A stretch of DNA of 7,511 nt, from contig JAIRZC010000081.1 of assembly GCA_031267455.1 (NCBI GenBank), positions 1 through 7,511 of the forward strand, written 5' to 3'. The notes under the pieces were generated by a model. That model did not search any database and was not told the origin of the DNA. It saw only the letters and a program-made list of their open reading frames with translations. Shown one piece after another: positions 1 through 5,812 of the stretch. The translations under genes were made by a program, and so were the position numbers. Each line of letters starts with the position of its first letter. Position 1 is the stretch's first letter. The stretch is from Accumulibacter sp. GTDB lineage: Bacteria; Pseudomonadota; Gammaproteobacteria; Burkholderiales; Rhodocyclaceae.

Positions 1-664
1 CGTAGGCCCAGCCCTTGTCGATGCCGGGCGGCAGGCCGGTTTTCAGATTGGGCGTATCCCACCCGGCCGGCGGTTCGGTTGCCGCGCCGCTCGGCGGTTC
101 GGCAACGGCTTTGACGTAACACCGGCACAACCAGCCGTTCGGCGGGTAGTGCGTCTTGTAGAACGGGTGATCGTGCCGGAGTGTCAGTCTCTGATCGCCC
201 CATTGTTTGTGCAGCGGGCGCGGGTGGAGCACCGAATCGTTGTGGATATACTGCCAGTAGGGGTAGGCTTCCAGGAAGGCCGGATCGGTCAGTTGCGCGT
301 AGCGCCCGGCCGCCTGGCTGGTGAGGAGATTCGTTTCAAAGATGATCCGCGTTCGCCAGGCGACGCCTTTTTTACTGCCCTCTCCCGTCCAGCCTGTCCA
401 GCCGCGCCGGGCGACAATCTCGTTAAAATCTTTTCGGAATTCTTTCAGCGAGCCGCCGCGTGAGATGCCTTTATCGACAGCGTCGCGCAAATCCTGGAGC
501 AAATCGGCCTTGGTTGCACCGGCGACGACGAAGGCGCGATCGTGCGCTTCGTGGACGAGATCATTCCAGCGCATCGTCGGAACGTTGAGCTTTCCCCGGA
601 AAAACTCGATCTGCTCGGCGAATTGCAGATTGAGCGCGGAACCCAGGCGGGGAGTGTCAGGCAT
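1..664 (-). CDS. Mu F-like phage head morphogenesis protein (SPP1 gp7 family), 3' end outside window
   Basis: Minor head protein of a Mu-like prophage. Proteins of this family act at the portal during capsid assembly and are carried in the virion head. I translated the minus strand by hand: the frame is open from ATG at 664-662 to the left edge, giving 221 residues without a stop. Visible parts are an N-terminal stretch around residues 14-50 (AEQIEFFRGKLNVPT, then HDRAFVVAGATKADLL), typical of Mu F homologues; a helical segment with RTRIIFETN near 104-111; and the gp7-domain end, with WQYIHNDSVLHPRPLH at 137-152 and NGWLCRC at 176-182. Family members are commonly about 400 residues, so roughly half is here. 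The start is chosen because it matches the usual N-terminus and overlaps the stop of an upstream frame (TAATG), a sign of translational coupling. Family assignment is firm; whether the prophage is functional is doubtful, since it is broken just upstream. Confidence 0.85.
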   Translation of the reverse strand, partial: MPDTPRLGSALNLQFAEQIEFFRGKLNVPTMRWNDLVHEAHDRAFVVAGATKADLLQDLRDAVDKGISRGGSLKEFRKDFNEIVARRGWTGWTGEGSKKGVAWRTRIIFETNLLTSQAAGRYAQLTDPAFLEAYPYWQYIHNDSVLHPRPLHKQWGDQRLTLRHDHPFYKTHYPPNGWLCRCYVKAVAEPPSGAATEPPAGWDTPNLKTGLPPGIDKGWAY

Positions 665-729
665 TACGCCCGTCGAAAAATGAGGCGGTCGTATCGCGGG
701 TTGTTCTTCTTCAACTCGGTGGGAAACCG
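664..729 (-). pseudogene. Probable C-terminal tail of a Mu-like portal gene (gp29/DUF935 position), truncated
   Basis: In the minus-strand frame that ends at TAA 666-664, 21 residues are open (RFPTELKKNNPRYDRLIFRRA) before an in-frame TAG at 732-730. The TAA shares its last A with the ATG of the F-like gene. In Mu-like phages the gene directly before F is the portal protein (gp29, DUF935), and short overlaps there are normal, so this is probably its last codons. The rest of the gene is missing because the IS-like element begins at about 735. The tail is too short for a family call from its own sequence; the identification rests on gene order. Confidence 0.35.
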
Positions 730-734
730 CTATA

Positions 735-747
735 GAACCTGTTTAGC
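735..747 (+). repeat. Left inverted end of the IS5-family remnant
   Basis: GAACCTGTTTAGC. The inner eight bases, TGTTTAGC, are identical to the reverse complement of the right end; of the outer five, two match. It lies 11 bases before the transposase start codon. Confidence 0.6.
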
Positions 748-757
748 AACTAATCCA

Positions 758-1063
758 ATGTAGCCGAGCGATATCTCAAGAAAAGCCTATGCCCGGATAG
801 AGGCAGGTTGCGCAGAAACTCCTGGCGGACGGTGGCTACACGGGGAGAAGTTTGCGAAGGTTCAGAAACTGCTTGAAGCGGAAGTGGAAATTGCCAAGCG
901 CAGTGAGTTGCACACCTTCGCGGTGATTCCGAAACTCTGGGCCGTCAAGCGTTCCTTTGGCTGGCTTGAAAAGTGCCGCCGCCTTTGGAAAAACTGCGAA
1001 CGCAAGCTACAGATTTCCCTTCAAATGCTCAAATTTGCTTTCATCAGTACCTTATTGTATTGA
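758..1063 (+). pseudogene. IS5-family transposase remnant (N- and C-terminal ends only)
   Basis: ATG at 758 is followed at once by TAG, then PSDISRKAYARIE, which resembles the usual start of IS5-type transposases (YPSDIS-type); the TAG probably replaces a Tyr codon. After the deletion, LLADGGYTG is read in a different frame (819-845). It is the conserved block around the second catalytic Asp. The remaining C-terminal part is back in the first frame: GEKFAKVQKLLEAEVEIAK, SELHTFAVIPKLWAVKRSFGWLEKCRRLWKNCERKL, ending at TGA 1061-1063. Comparing ADGGYTG with GEKFA shows that one G is missing from the G run at 842-845. In this family the motif is normally RWVVERSF; here it is LWAVKRSF, so the conserved Arg and the catalytic Glu are both changed. 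A non-functional relic. Confidence 0.8.
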
Positions 1064-1069
1064 ATAGAC

Positions 1070-1082
1070 GCTAAACAAATCC
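1070..1082 (-). repeat. Right inverted end of the IS5-family remnant
   Basis: The plus strand reads GCTAAACAAATCC; its reverse complement GGATTTGTTTAGC pairs with the left end GAACCTGTTTAGC (10 of 13 identical). It begins seven bases after the transposase stop codon, the spacing expected for an IS end. Confidence 0.6.
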
Positions 1083-1507
1083 TTAGGATTTCCTGAGAAC
1101 TTCTCTTTGATGCCCTCTCTTCACTCCTCTTTTGTATCGATCGACGCACTGCCTATGTCGTCGTGGCACCTCCGCGCAAAAATTTGCTCCATAGAGCATC
1201 TTTCCAATCAATAAGAAAAAGTGTGCCATCAAATGACGGGACTATACACAATCGCCATGCCAAGACCTCCTCCTTTTTCTCCGCGAAAACGGCGCTTTCT
1301 TCTCGCGGCGCTTGGATGGATTTTCATTCACCCTATTTCAAAACCAGGCAAAAGCAAGTCGAATTCAAAATACTTCGAAGCGATAAGATATTCTTTGCCA
1401 TACCGCTTATCCGTGAATTTCATATACAAAGAATTTTTTCTTCGTTCCCTGTTAATACCGCTGCTGCTAGCATAACGCGCTTGTTATTTCGTCCCAGGGA
1501 GAAATCA
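1083..1507. other. AT-rich leader between IS remnant and operon; no gene supported
   Basis: About 425 bases with no convincing gene. Composition differs sharply from the operon: by hand count 1321-1440 is 40 G/C of 120 (33%), against 38 of 60 at 4081-4140. The frame of the downstream gene happens to be open back to an ATG at 1163, but those 115 codons look like no protein I know, have no good ribosome site, and precede a clear signal peptide. The stretch must hold the operon promoter, but I see no -35/-10 pair with proper spacing. A small hairpin (TGCTC 1185-1189, GAGCA 1194-1198) and a TCGATCGA palindrome at 1137-1144 are weak. It may be foreign DNA or a long 5' leader. Confidence 0.5.
1496..1501 (+). 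promoter_or_regulatory. Ribosome binding site for the substrate-binding protein
   Basis: AGGGAG lies six bases before ATG 1508. This decides the start: the longer frame from 1163 lacks such a site, and only the 1508 start puts a signal peptide at the N-terminus. Confidence 0.8.
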
Positions 1508-2530
1508 ATGAAGTTTTCGTCAGGAGCGGCCAGGTTTTTATCCGCGGCCGTGTTGTTTTCCGCAGCCGTGGGAAGCGCAACGGCCGAGTCCGTTCGCGTC
1601 GGCTACCTGCCCGCGATCGGGCACGCCAAGTATTTCATCGCTTATGAACAGGGGTTTTTCAAAAAGGAAAAGCTTGATGTCGATCTCGTCGAATTCCAGA
1701 ATTCGGCCGATGGGATCAGCGCCGTAGTCAGCGGCAAACTCGATACGGGTTCGTTCAGCACACCCGCGCCCTTGCTCTTCTATTCCCGGGGGTCGGATAT
1801 TCGCATCGTCGGCGGAATCATGGGGCAGGATGGATCGGTGATCGTCAAGCCCGGCAGCGATATTCGCTCGATCGCGGACCTGCGCGGAAAAAAGGTCGCG
1901 ACCGTCCGCCTGGCTTCGAGCGACGCCGTCCTCCGCGCCGCGCTCAAGGAGGCGAAAATCGACTGGCGCTCCGACTTGGAGATATTTGAGTTGAAGAACC
2001 CTCCGGCGGTCATCGAGTCAGTCAAGTCCGGGCAGGTCGACGCGGGCGTCGTCTGGGGACCTTTCGATCTGCGCGCCGAACAGCAGGGCCTGAAGGTCAT
2101 CGTCCGCTCGGGCGACATTTACCCCGGACACCCCTGCTGCCGCCTGATCGTTTCGGGCGCTGAACTCAAGAAGCGTCCCCAGGTCATCGAGGGCTTTCTC
2201 CGCGCGTTGTTGCAGGCCGAACGTTTTTCGCAGTCTCACCGCAAGGAGACGATCGATTCGATCGCGAAATACGTCAAGCTCGACCGCGATACGCTCGAGA
2301 AGAGCTTTTATACGCCGAACCTCGACCAGACAACCGACCCCAACGTGAAGGGGGTCCAGCAATTCTGGCTCGCGCTCGTAGCGTCGAACTTCATCGACGG
2401 CAAGCGTCCTCTCGACCCCATCTTCGCCATAAAGCCTTACCAGGATGCGATTGAGTCGCTGGCGAAAGAAAATCCAAAGGATGTTTTTTACCAGGAACGC
2501 CTGAAACAGTTCAGGGAACGCAACCTGTGA
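1508..2530 (+). CDS. ABC transporter substrate-binding protein, NitT/TauT (SsuA/NMT1-like) family
   Basis: Exported solute receptor of 340 residues for the ABC importer encoded by the next two genes. Residues 1-26 form a Sec signal peptide (basic start, hydrophobic core FLSAAVLFSAAVG, likely cleavage ATA|ES). The mature part begins VRVGYLPAIGHAKYFIAYEQGFF, the usual opening of NitT/TauT receptors. It continues with a GISAVVSGKLDTGSF segment (about 69-83), SIADLRGKKVATV (121-133) and SGQVDAGVVWGPF (174-186), the hinge and ligand-contact regions of this fold. Length is normal. The family binds nitrate, sulfonates, taurine, pyrimidines or other small, mostly anionic compounds; the ligand here cannot be inferred. 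Odd: a vicinal Cys pair at 210-211 (GHPCCRL) in a protein that would face the periplasm. The stop codon overlaps the GTG start of the ATPase gene. Confidence 0.9.
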   Translation: MKFSSGAARFLSAAVLFSAAVGSATAESVRVGYLPAIGHAKYFIAYEQGFFKKEKLDVDLVEFQNSADGISAVVSGKLDTGSFSTPAPLLFYSRGSDIRIVGGIMGQDGSVIVKPGSDIRSIADLRGKKVATVRLASSDAVLRAALKEAKIDWRSDLEIFELKNPPAVIESVKSGQVDAGVVWGPFDLRAEQQGLKVIVRSGDIYPGHPCCRLIVSGAELKKRPQVIEGFLRALLQAERFSQSHRKETIDSIAKYVKLDRDTLEKSFYTPNLDQTTDPNVKGVQQFWLALVASNFIDGKRPLDPIFAIKPYQDAIESLAKENPKDVFYQERLKQFRERNL

Positions 2531-3357
2531 ATCCCGCGTCGAATCTTGCGCCCGCGCCGGAAAACCCCGCCGCGGGCGGTTTGCGTATCGAGGATATTTC
2601 ATTTGCGTATAACGATGAACCCGTTCTGCGCCGCGTCGGGATCGAGGTGCCCGAGGGCGAGTTTCTCTCGCTTCTGGGCCCCAGCGGCTCGGGTAAATCG
2701 ACGCTGCTTCGCCTGATCGCGGGCCTTGAAAGGCCAACGCGCGGGCGCATTGCCTGGAAGGGTGTCGAAATCGTCGGGCCGGGAATCGAACGCGCCGTCG
2801 TCTTTCAGGATTATTCGCTTTTCCCATGGTTCACGGCACAGGCGAATATTGCGCTCGCTGTTGCGAAGGCGCATCCGAACCTCAACCGCGCATCGCGTTT
2901 CGAACTCGCTCGCGATTATCTTTCGCGCGTCGGCTTGGGAGACGCGGCGGAGAAATATCCCTTCCAGCTTTCGGGTGGAATGCGCCAGCGCGCCGCAATC
3001 GCGCGCGCGCTGGCCCTTGAGGCGCCCGTCCTCCTGATGGATGAGCCTTTCGCGTCGCTCGACCCCGTCAATCGCGGGAAACTCCAAGACCTGCTGATCA
3101 ACGCATGGAAAGGAAGCTCGCCGCGCCGAACGATCGTTTTCGTGACGCACGACATCGACGAGGCGCTCTACCTCGGCGACCGTGTTGTCCTTCTCGGCGC
3201 GAGTCAGGGCGGACGCCTGCTCGCCGAAACGCCCGTGCCCCTGCCGCGTCCGCGCGAGCGCGTTGCCTTTTTCGCGTCCGCGGAATTCAGGGCGTTGCGC
3301 GAGGACATCGCCGAGCGGCTCGACGCGGACATTATTTCCAGTCTCGCGTCCGTTTAA
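2527..3357 (+). CDS. ABC transporter ATP-binding protein, NitT/TauT (SsuB-like) family
   Basis: Cytoplasmic ATPase of the importer, 276 residues, powering uptake with the permease encoded next. All nucleotide-binding motifs are present: Walker A GPSGSGKST (51-59), Q-loop Gln in VVFQDYSLFPW (Gln94), signature LSGGMRQR (148-155), Walker B VLLMDEP (168-174) and the switch His in FVTHDIDEA (His208). The FPW after the Q-loop and the GMRQR signature are typical of the nitrate/sulfonate/taurine subfamily. The start is GTG at 2527, whose last two bases belong to the TGA of the receptor gene (GTGA overlap), implying coupled translation. A residue or so of uncertainty in the start does not affect the domain. 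Specific substrate unknown. Confidence 0.93.
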   Translation: MNPASNLAPAPENPAAGGLRIEDISFAYNDEPVLRRVGIEVPEGEFLSLLGPSGSGKSTLLRLIAGLERPTRGRIAWKGVEIVGPGIERAVVFQDYSLFPWFTAQANIALAVAKAHPNLNRASRFELARDYLSRVGLGDAAEKYPFQLSGGMRQRAAIARALALEAPVLLMDEPFASLDPVNRGKLQDLLINAWKGSSPRRTIVFVTHDIDEALYLGDRVVLLGASQGGRLLAETPVPLPRPRERVAFFASAEFRALREDIAERLDADIISSLASV

Positions 3358-3370
3358 GTTATCATCCCAA

Positions 3371-3378
3371 GGTGAAGG
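3371..3378 (+). promoter_or_regulatory. Ribosome binding site for the permease
   Basis: GGTGAAGG ends four bases before ATG 3383 and supports that start over an in-frame extension back to 3182 inside the ATPase gene. Confidence 0.6.
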
Positions 3379-3382
3379 TCTC

Positions 3383-4246
3383 ATGTCGAAAACGATTGTT
3401 CTCATGGAAAATTCTGAAAGCCTTTCAAGCGCGGGGCAAGGTAGCGAAGATACTCCGATCGGCGATGCGCGCGATCGCGTGTCCCCGGTGCGTCCACGGC
3501 GCGCTTTCGTCGCATGGGAAGCGTTCGCGCTCTGGGCTTTCCTTCTCCTCGCCTGGCAGACCGCGTCGATCTTTTTCATCAACCAGGAAACGAATCCCCT
3601 GCTTCCCGCGCCGACGATCGTCGGAAAGGCCTTGCTGGAATCTCTTCCGGAACTCTGGAAAGGAACGGTCTCGTCGTTTTATATCCTTGTCCCCGGCTAC
3701 CTGCTCGCCGTTGCCGCGGGAACGGCGCTCGGCCTTCTCGCGGGCGTTCTTCCCGGCTTGGGGCGCGCCTTTTTTCCGTTCGCGAAAGTCGTCTCGCCGA
3801 TTCCTCCGACGGTCTATATTCCGTATGCGATCGCCGTCCTCCCGACCTTTCGCCTCTCCGCTGCTTTCGTCGTCTTCATCGGCGCTTTCTGGCCGGTCTT
3901 CCACAATGCCGCCGCCGGCGCGCACGCGATCGACGCGCATTACCGCGACAACGCGCGTGTCCTCGGCTTCACGCGCATGGAGACGCTGGCGCGAGTTGTC
4001 TTTCCAGCGAGTCTGCCGCACATCTTCGCCGGAATGGGCGTTGGCCTCGGCTTTTCTTTCATTCTTTTGACGGTCGCCGAACTCTTCGGCGCGAACGCGG
4101 GCCTCGGTCGTTTCATCCAGTATTACGCCGATTTCGCCGATTATCCGAAAATGGTCGCGGGGATCGTTTACACCGGAGCGGTTACGTGGTTCAGCATGAC
4201 CCTGCTCGACAAACTTCGCCATCGGGCGCTTTTCTGGTTACGCTGA
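3383..4246 (+). CDS. ABC transporter permease, NitT/TauT (SsuC-like) family
   Basis: Inner-membrane permease of 287 residues, partner of the preceding ATPase and receptor. A hydrophilic cytoplasmic N-terminus of about 40 residues is followed by hydrophobic segments near 43-66, 98-123, 143-155, 159-180, 217-236 and 257-275. The cytoplasmic coupling (EAA-type) loop is clear at about 187-220: RDNARVLGFTRMETLARVVF, then PASLPHIFAGMGVG, the region that contacts the ATPase. LLPAPTIV (73-80) before the second helix is a usual feature of this family. The gene lies 25 bases after the ATPase stop and eight bases before the next start. No missing or broken part is seen. The N-terminal tail is somewhat longer than in many SsuC proteins. 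Confidence 0.92.
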   Translation: MSKTIVLMENSESLSSAGQGSEDTPIGDARDRVSPVRPRRAFVAWEAFALWAFLLLAWQTASIFFINQETNPLLPAPTIVGKALLESLPELWKGTVSSFYILVPGYLLAVAAGTALGLLAGVLPGLGRAFFPFAKVVSPIPPTVYIPYAIAVLPTFRLSAAFVVFIGAFWPVFHNAAAGAHAIDAHYRDNARVLGFTRMETLARVVFPASLPHIFAGMGVGLGFSFILLTVAELFGANAGLGRFIQYYADFADYPKMVAGIVYTGAVTWFSMTLLDKLRHRALFWLR

Positions 4247-4254
4247 AAGCGACC

Positions 4255-4794
4255 ATGCTCTTGACACGCGCCGCCGTTTCTTTCTCGCGGGCATTCGGCG
4301 CGCGGTTCGCGCTTTTTCTCCTTTTTCTGCTTTTTTTCCCCGGCGCCGCGAGAGCGGCGCTTTTCGACATCGAGGCGCAGGACCTCGCGACCGAACTGTC
4401 CGCCGCGCGGCGCGGGGGACGGCGGCTCGCCGTTTTCTTCGAGCTTCCCGACTGCCCCAACTGCCTGAAGATGAAACGTGACGTCTTCTCCGACCGAAAA
4501 GCGGCAAAGCGTTTCGGCCGCGTTTATCGCGCGGTCCGGATCAACCTCGCTTCGCCCCTCCCCATCGCCGACGCGCGGGGGCAAAAAAGTTCCGCGCTCG
4601 TAATCGCGGAAAGTTGTCGCGTTTACGCCGTGCCGTCCTTTGCTTTCTTCGACCGCGAAGGCGGCCTCGAATACCGCCATATGGGCGGACTTTCACACGC
4701 TTCCGAGCTTTTGCGCCTCGGGCGCTATGTTTCGGAGGCCATCTACGAAGAACGTTCGTTCCACGATTACCTATCCTCTTTTTCCAAACACTGA
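4255..4794 (+). CDS. Exported SoxW-like thioredoxin-family protein (CPNC)
   Basis: Small thiol-disulfide protein of 179 residues, probably periplasmic. Residues 1-34 are a signal peptide or membrane anchor (basic start, core FALFLLFLLFFPG, likely cleavage ARA|AL). The mature part has the thioredoxin fold: strand LAVFFELPDCPNCLKMK with the active-site pair Cys67/Cys70, then NLASPLPIADARGQ, then CRVYAVPSFAFFD with the cis-Pro at 127, then MGGLSHASELL and a C-terminal RYVSEAIYEERSF. This order and the RYV-(G/S)-E-A-Y-x-x-x-SF ending match SoxW-type proteins, which pass electrons to exported partners and are recharged by CcdA/SoxV/DsbD. An extra Cys at 121 is unusual. It lies eight bases after the permease and 13 before the CoA-transferase gene, inside the operon. 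An exported redox protein between an importer and cytoplasmic CoA enzymes is unexpected; it may keep the vicinal Cys pair of the receptor reduced. The start lacks a strong ribosome site and may depend on coupling. Confidence 0.85.
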   Translation: MLLTRAAVSFSRAFGARFALFLLFLLFFPGAARAALFDIEAQDLATELSAARRGGRRLAVFFELPDCPNCLKMKRDVFSDRKAAKRFGRVYRAVRINLASPLPIADARGQKSSALVIAESCRVYAVPSFAFFDREGGLEYRHMGGLSHASELLRLGRYVSEAIYEERSFHDYLSSFSKH

Positions 4795-4807
4795 AAATCA
4801 AGAAACC

Positions 4808-5812
4808 ATGAGCACGAACAAACTCATCAGCTTACGAGACGCCGTTTCGCGCTTTTCCACCGACGGCATGCAATACGCCAGCGGCGCGGCGTTACCCGTC
4901 GGGTCGGACGCAATCGCTTTCGGGCGCGAAATCATCCGCCAGAAACGCGAAAAGCTTCACGCCCTTTTCCATTGCAATTCGCAGCAGCTCAACTTGCTAG
5001 CTGCCGCTGGCGCCGTCGACCGGGCCGAATGCGGCTTTTCGGGTCTTGAGGTCTTTGGTTTCGCGAACGGCCTGCGCCGCGCCGTCGAAAGCGGACGCCT
5101 CGCGCTCGAGGATTATTCGAATCTTTCCATGGCGCTGCGCTTCCTCGGGGGCGCGATGAATTGGCCTTTCGTTCCCGCGACGGTCAATATCGGATCGGAC
5201 ATCGCGTGGCGCAGCGCATTTGCCCCCAACGCGCATCCGGCGGAGGAAAAGATTCCGGTCATCGCCGATCCGTTTACCGGAAAAAGTCTCGGCGCGCTTT
5301 CGCCGCTCAAGCCCGACCTCGCGGCAATCCACGTGACGCTCTCCGACCCTGAGGGCAACGCAATCATGATCGGTACCGAGTGGAGTCGTTTCGAGCTTTC
5401 GCGCGCGGCGAAAAAAGTCGTCCTCGTCGCTGATTACATCGTCGATCCCGCATGCTCGCGACAGTTTCCGAACCTCGTTCGGATTCCCGGCGTCCTTGTC
5501 GACGCGGTCGTCTGGCAACCCTTCGCCGCGTGGCCGCAAAGCTCTCCGGGCGCCTACGATATCGACGAGGCGCATATGCGCCTGATGAACGAGCGTCTGG
5601 CCACCGAGGAGGGAACAGCGCGCTATATCGATGAATTCGTGACGAAGACGGCGAGCTTCGACGATTACCTCGCCGCGATCGGCGCCGATACGGTCGAAAG
5701 ACTTCAGAAAAGTTCGTCGAGCTTCCTGCTCGACCCTTACCGCCACTGGATCAAGACGCGCGAAGAGGTCGAGACGCTTCTTGCGCGGAACGTTTCGAAA
5801 GGAGGCGCATGA
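4808..5812 (+). CDS. CoA-transferase alpha subunit, glutaconate CoA-transferase (GctA)-like
   Basis: Alpha subunit (334 residues) of a class I CoA-transferase that moves CoA between carboxylic acids, working with the beta subunit encoded next. Features shared with glutaconate CoA-transferase alpha are a glycine-rich SGAALPVGSDA near 25-35, ALEDYSN (99-105), WPFVPATVNIGSD (119-131), DPFTGKSLGALSPLKPDLAAIH (154-175) and GVLVDAVVWQPF (228-239). Length is close to the family's 320 or so. ATG 4808 is chosen because it gives the family's N-terminus (LISLRDAVSRF); an upstream extension to 4640 would lie inside the thioredoxin gene. The ribosome site is weak (AAGAAA). The true substrate need not be glutaconate: relatives act on other dicarboxylates, and some homologues (IpdAB, AibAB) have changed chemistry to ring hydrolysis or decarboxylation. 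Confidence 0.85.
   Translation: MSTNKLISLRDAVSRFSTDGMQYASGAALPVGSDAIAFGREIIRQKREKLHALFHCNSQQLNLLAAAGAVDRAECGFSGLEVFGFANGLRRAVESGRLALEDYSNLSMALRFLGGAMNWPFVPATVNIGSDIAWRSAFAPNAHPAEEKIPVIADPFTGKSLGALSPLKPDLAAIHVTLSDPEGNAIMIGTEWSRFELSRAAKKVVLVADYIVDPACSRQFPNLVRIPGVLVDAVVWQPFAAWPQSSPGAYDIDEAHMRLMNERLATEEGTARYIDEFVTKTASFDDYLAAIGADTVERLQKSSSSFLLDPYRHWIKTREEVETLLARNVSKGGA
5801..5805 (+). promoter_or_regulatory. Ribosome binding site deciding the beta-subunit start
   Basis: GGAGG is three bases from ATG 5809 but six from the adjacent ATG 5812. The second spacing is the workable one, so translation most likely starts at 5812, where the ATG shares its A with the alpha-subunit TGA. Confidence 0.7.

Larger units (their letters stand above)
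735..1082 (+). mobile_element. Decayed, internally deleted IS5-family insertion sequence (about 350 bp)
   Basis: The element is bounded by imperfect 13-bp inverted ends (735-747 and 1070-1082) and contains the beginning and end of an IS5-family DDE transposase, joined by an internal deletion at about 803-812. Intact relatives are usually 0.8-1 kb, so well over half is lost. It cannot encode a working transposase. It abuts the broken end of the prophage portal gene. Flanks are ATA on the left and TTA on the right, at best a degraded 3-bp duplication, so I do not claim a target duplication. The sequence beyond 1083 does not obviously continue the phage gene, so a later deletion or rearrangement probably used this element. 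Confidence 0.75.

Noticed and set aside
149..763. Three plus-strand frames within 149-763
   Set aside because: They are antisense shadows of the minus-strand phage head gene, whose translation shows clear family motifs.
731..1086. Target site duplication flanking the IS remnant
   Set aside because: Left flank ATA and right flank TTA differ; at this length a near match means little.
1221..1320. Short minus-strand frame of about 32 codons (MKIHPSAARRKRR...), with an internal ATG preceded by AAGGAGGAGG
   Set aside because: The purine-rich site is attractive but the peptide after it has only nine residues and resembles nothing known.
1395..1428. Possible sigma70 promoter TTGCCA ... TATACA
   Set aside because: The spacer is 22 bases, well outside the normal 16-18, so I do not call it.
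1163..1507. N-terminal extension of the substrate-binding protein by 115 codons
   Set aside because: No ribosome site at 1163, AT-rich sequence with no recognisable protein features, and the extension would bury a clear signal peptide that starts at 1508 behind an AGGGAG site.
1508..2530. Identification as a thiamine-pyrimidine (ThiY/THI5) receptor
   Set aside because: The CCCFC-type cysteine motif of that group is not present; only a CC pair in a different context, and no thiamine genes nearby.
2018..4222. Long minus-strand open frames opposite the ABC genes
   Set aside because: Arg-rich, low-complexity translations typical of antisense frames in GC-rich DNA; the plus strand carries complete ABC-transporter motifs.
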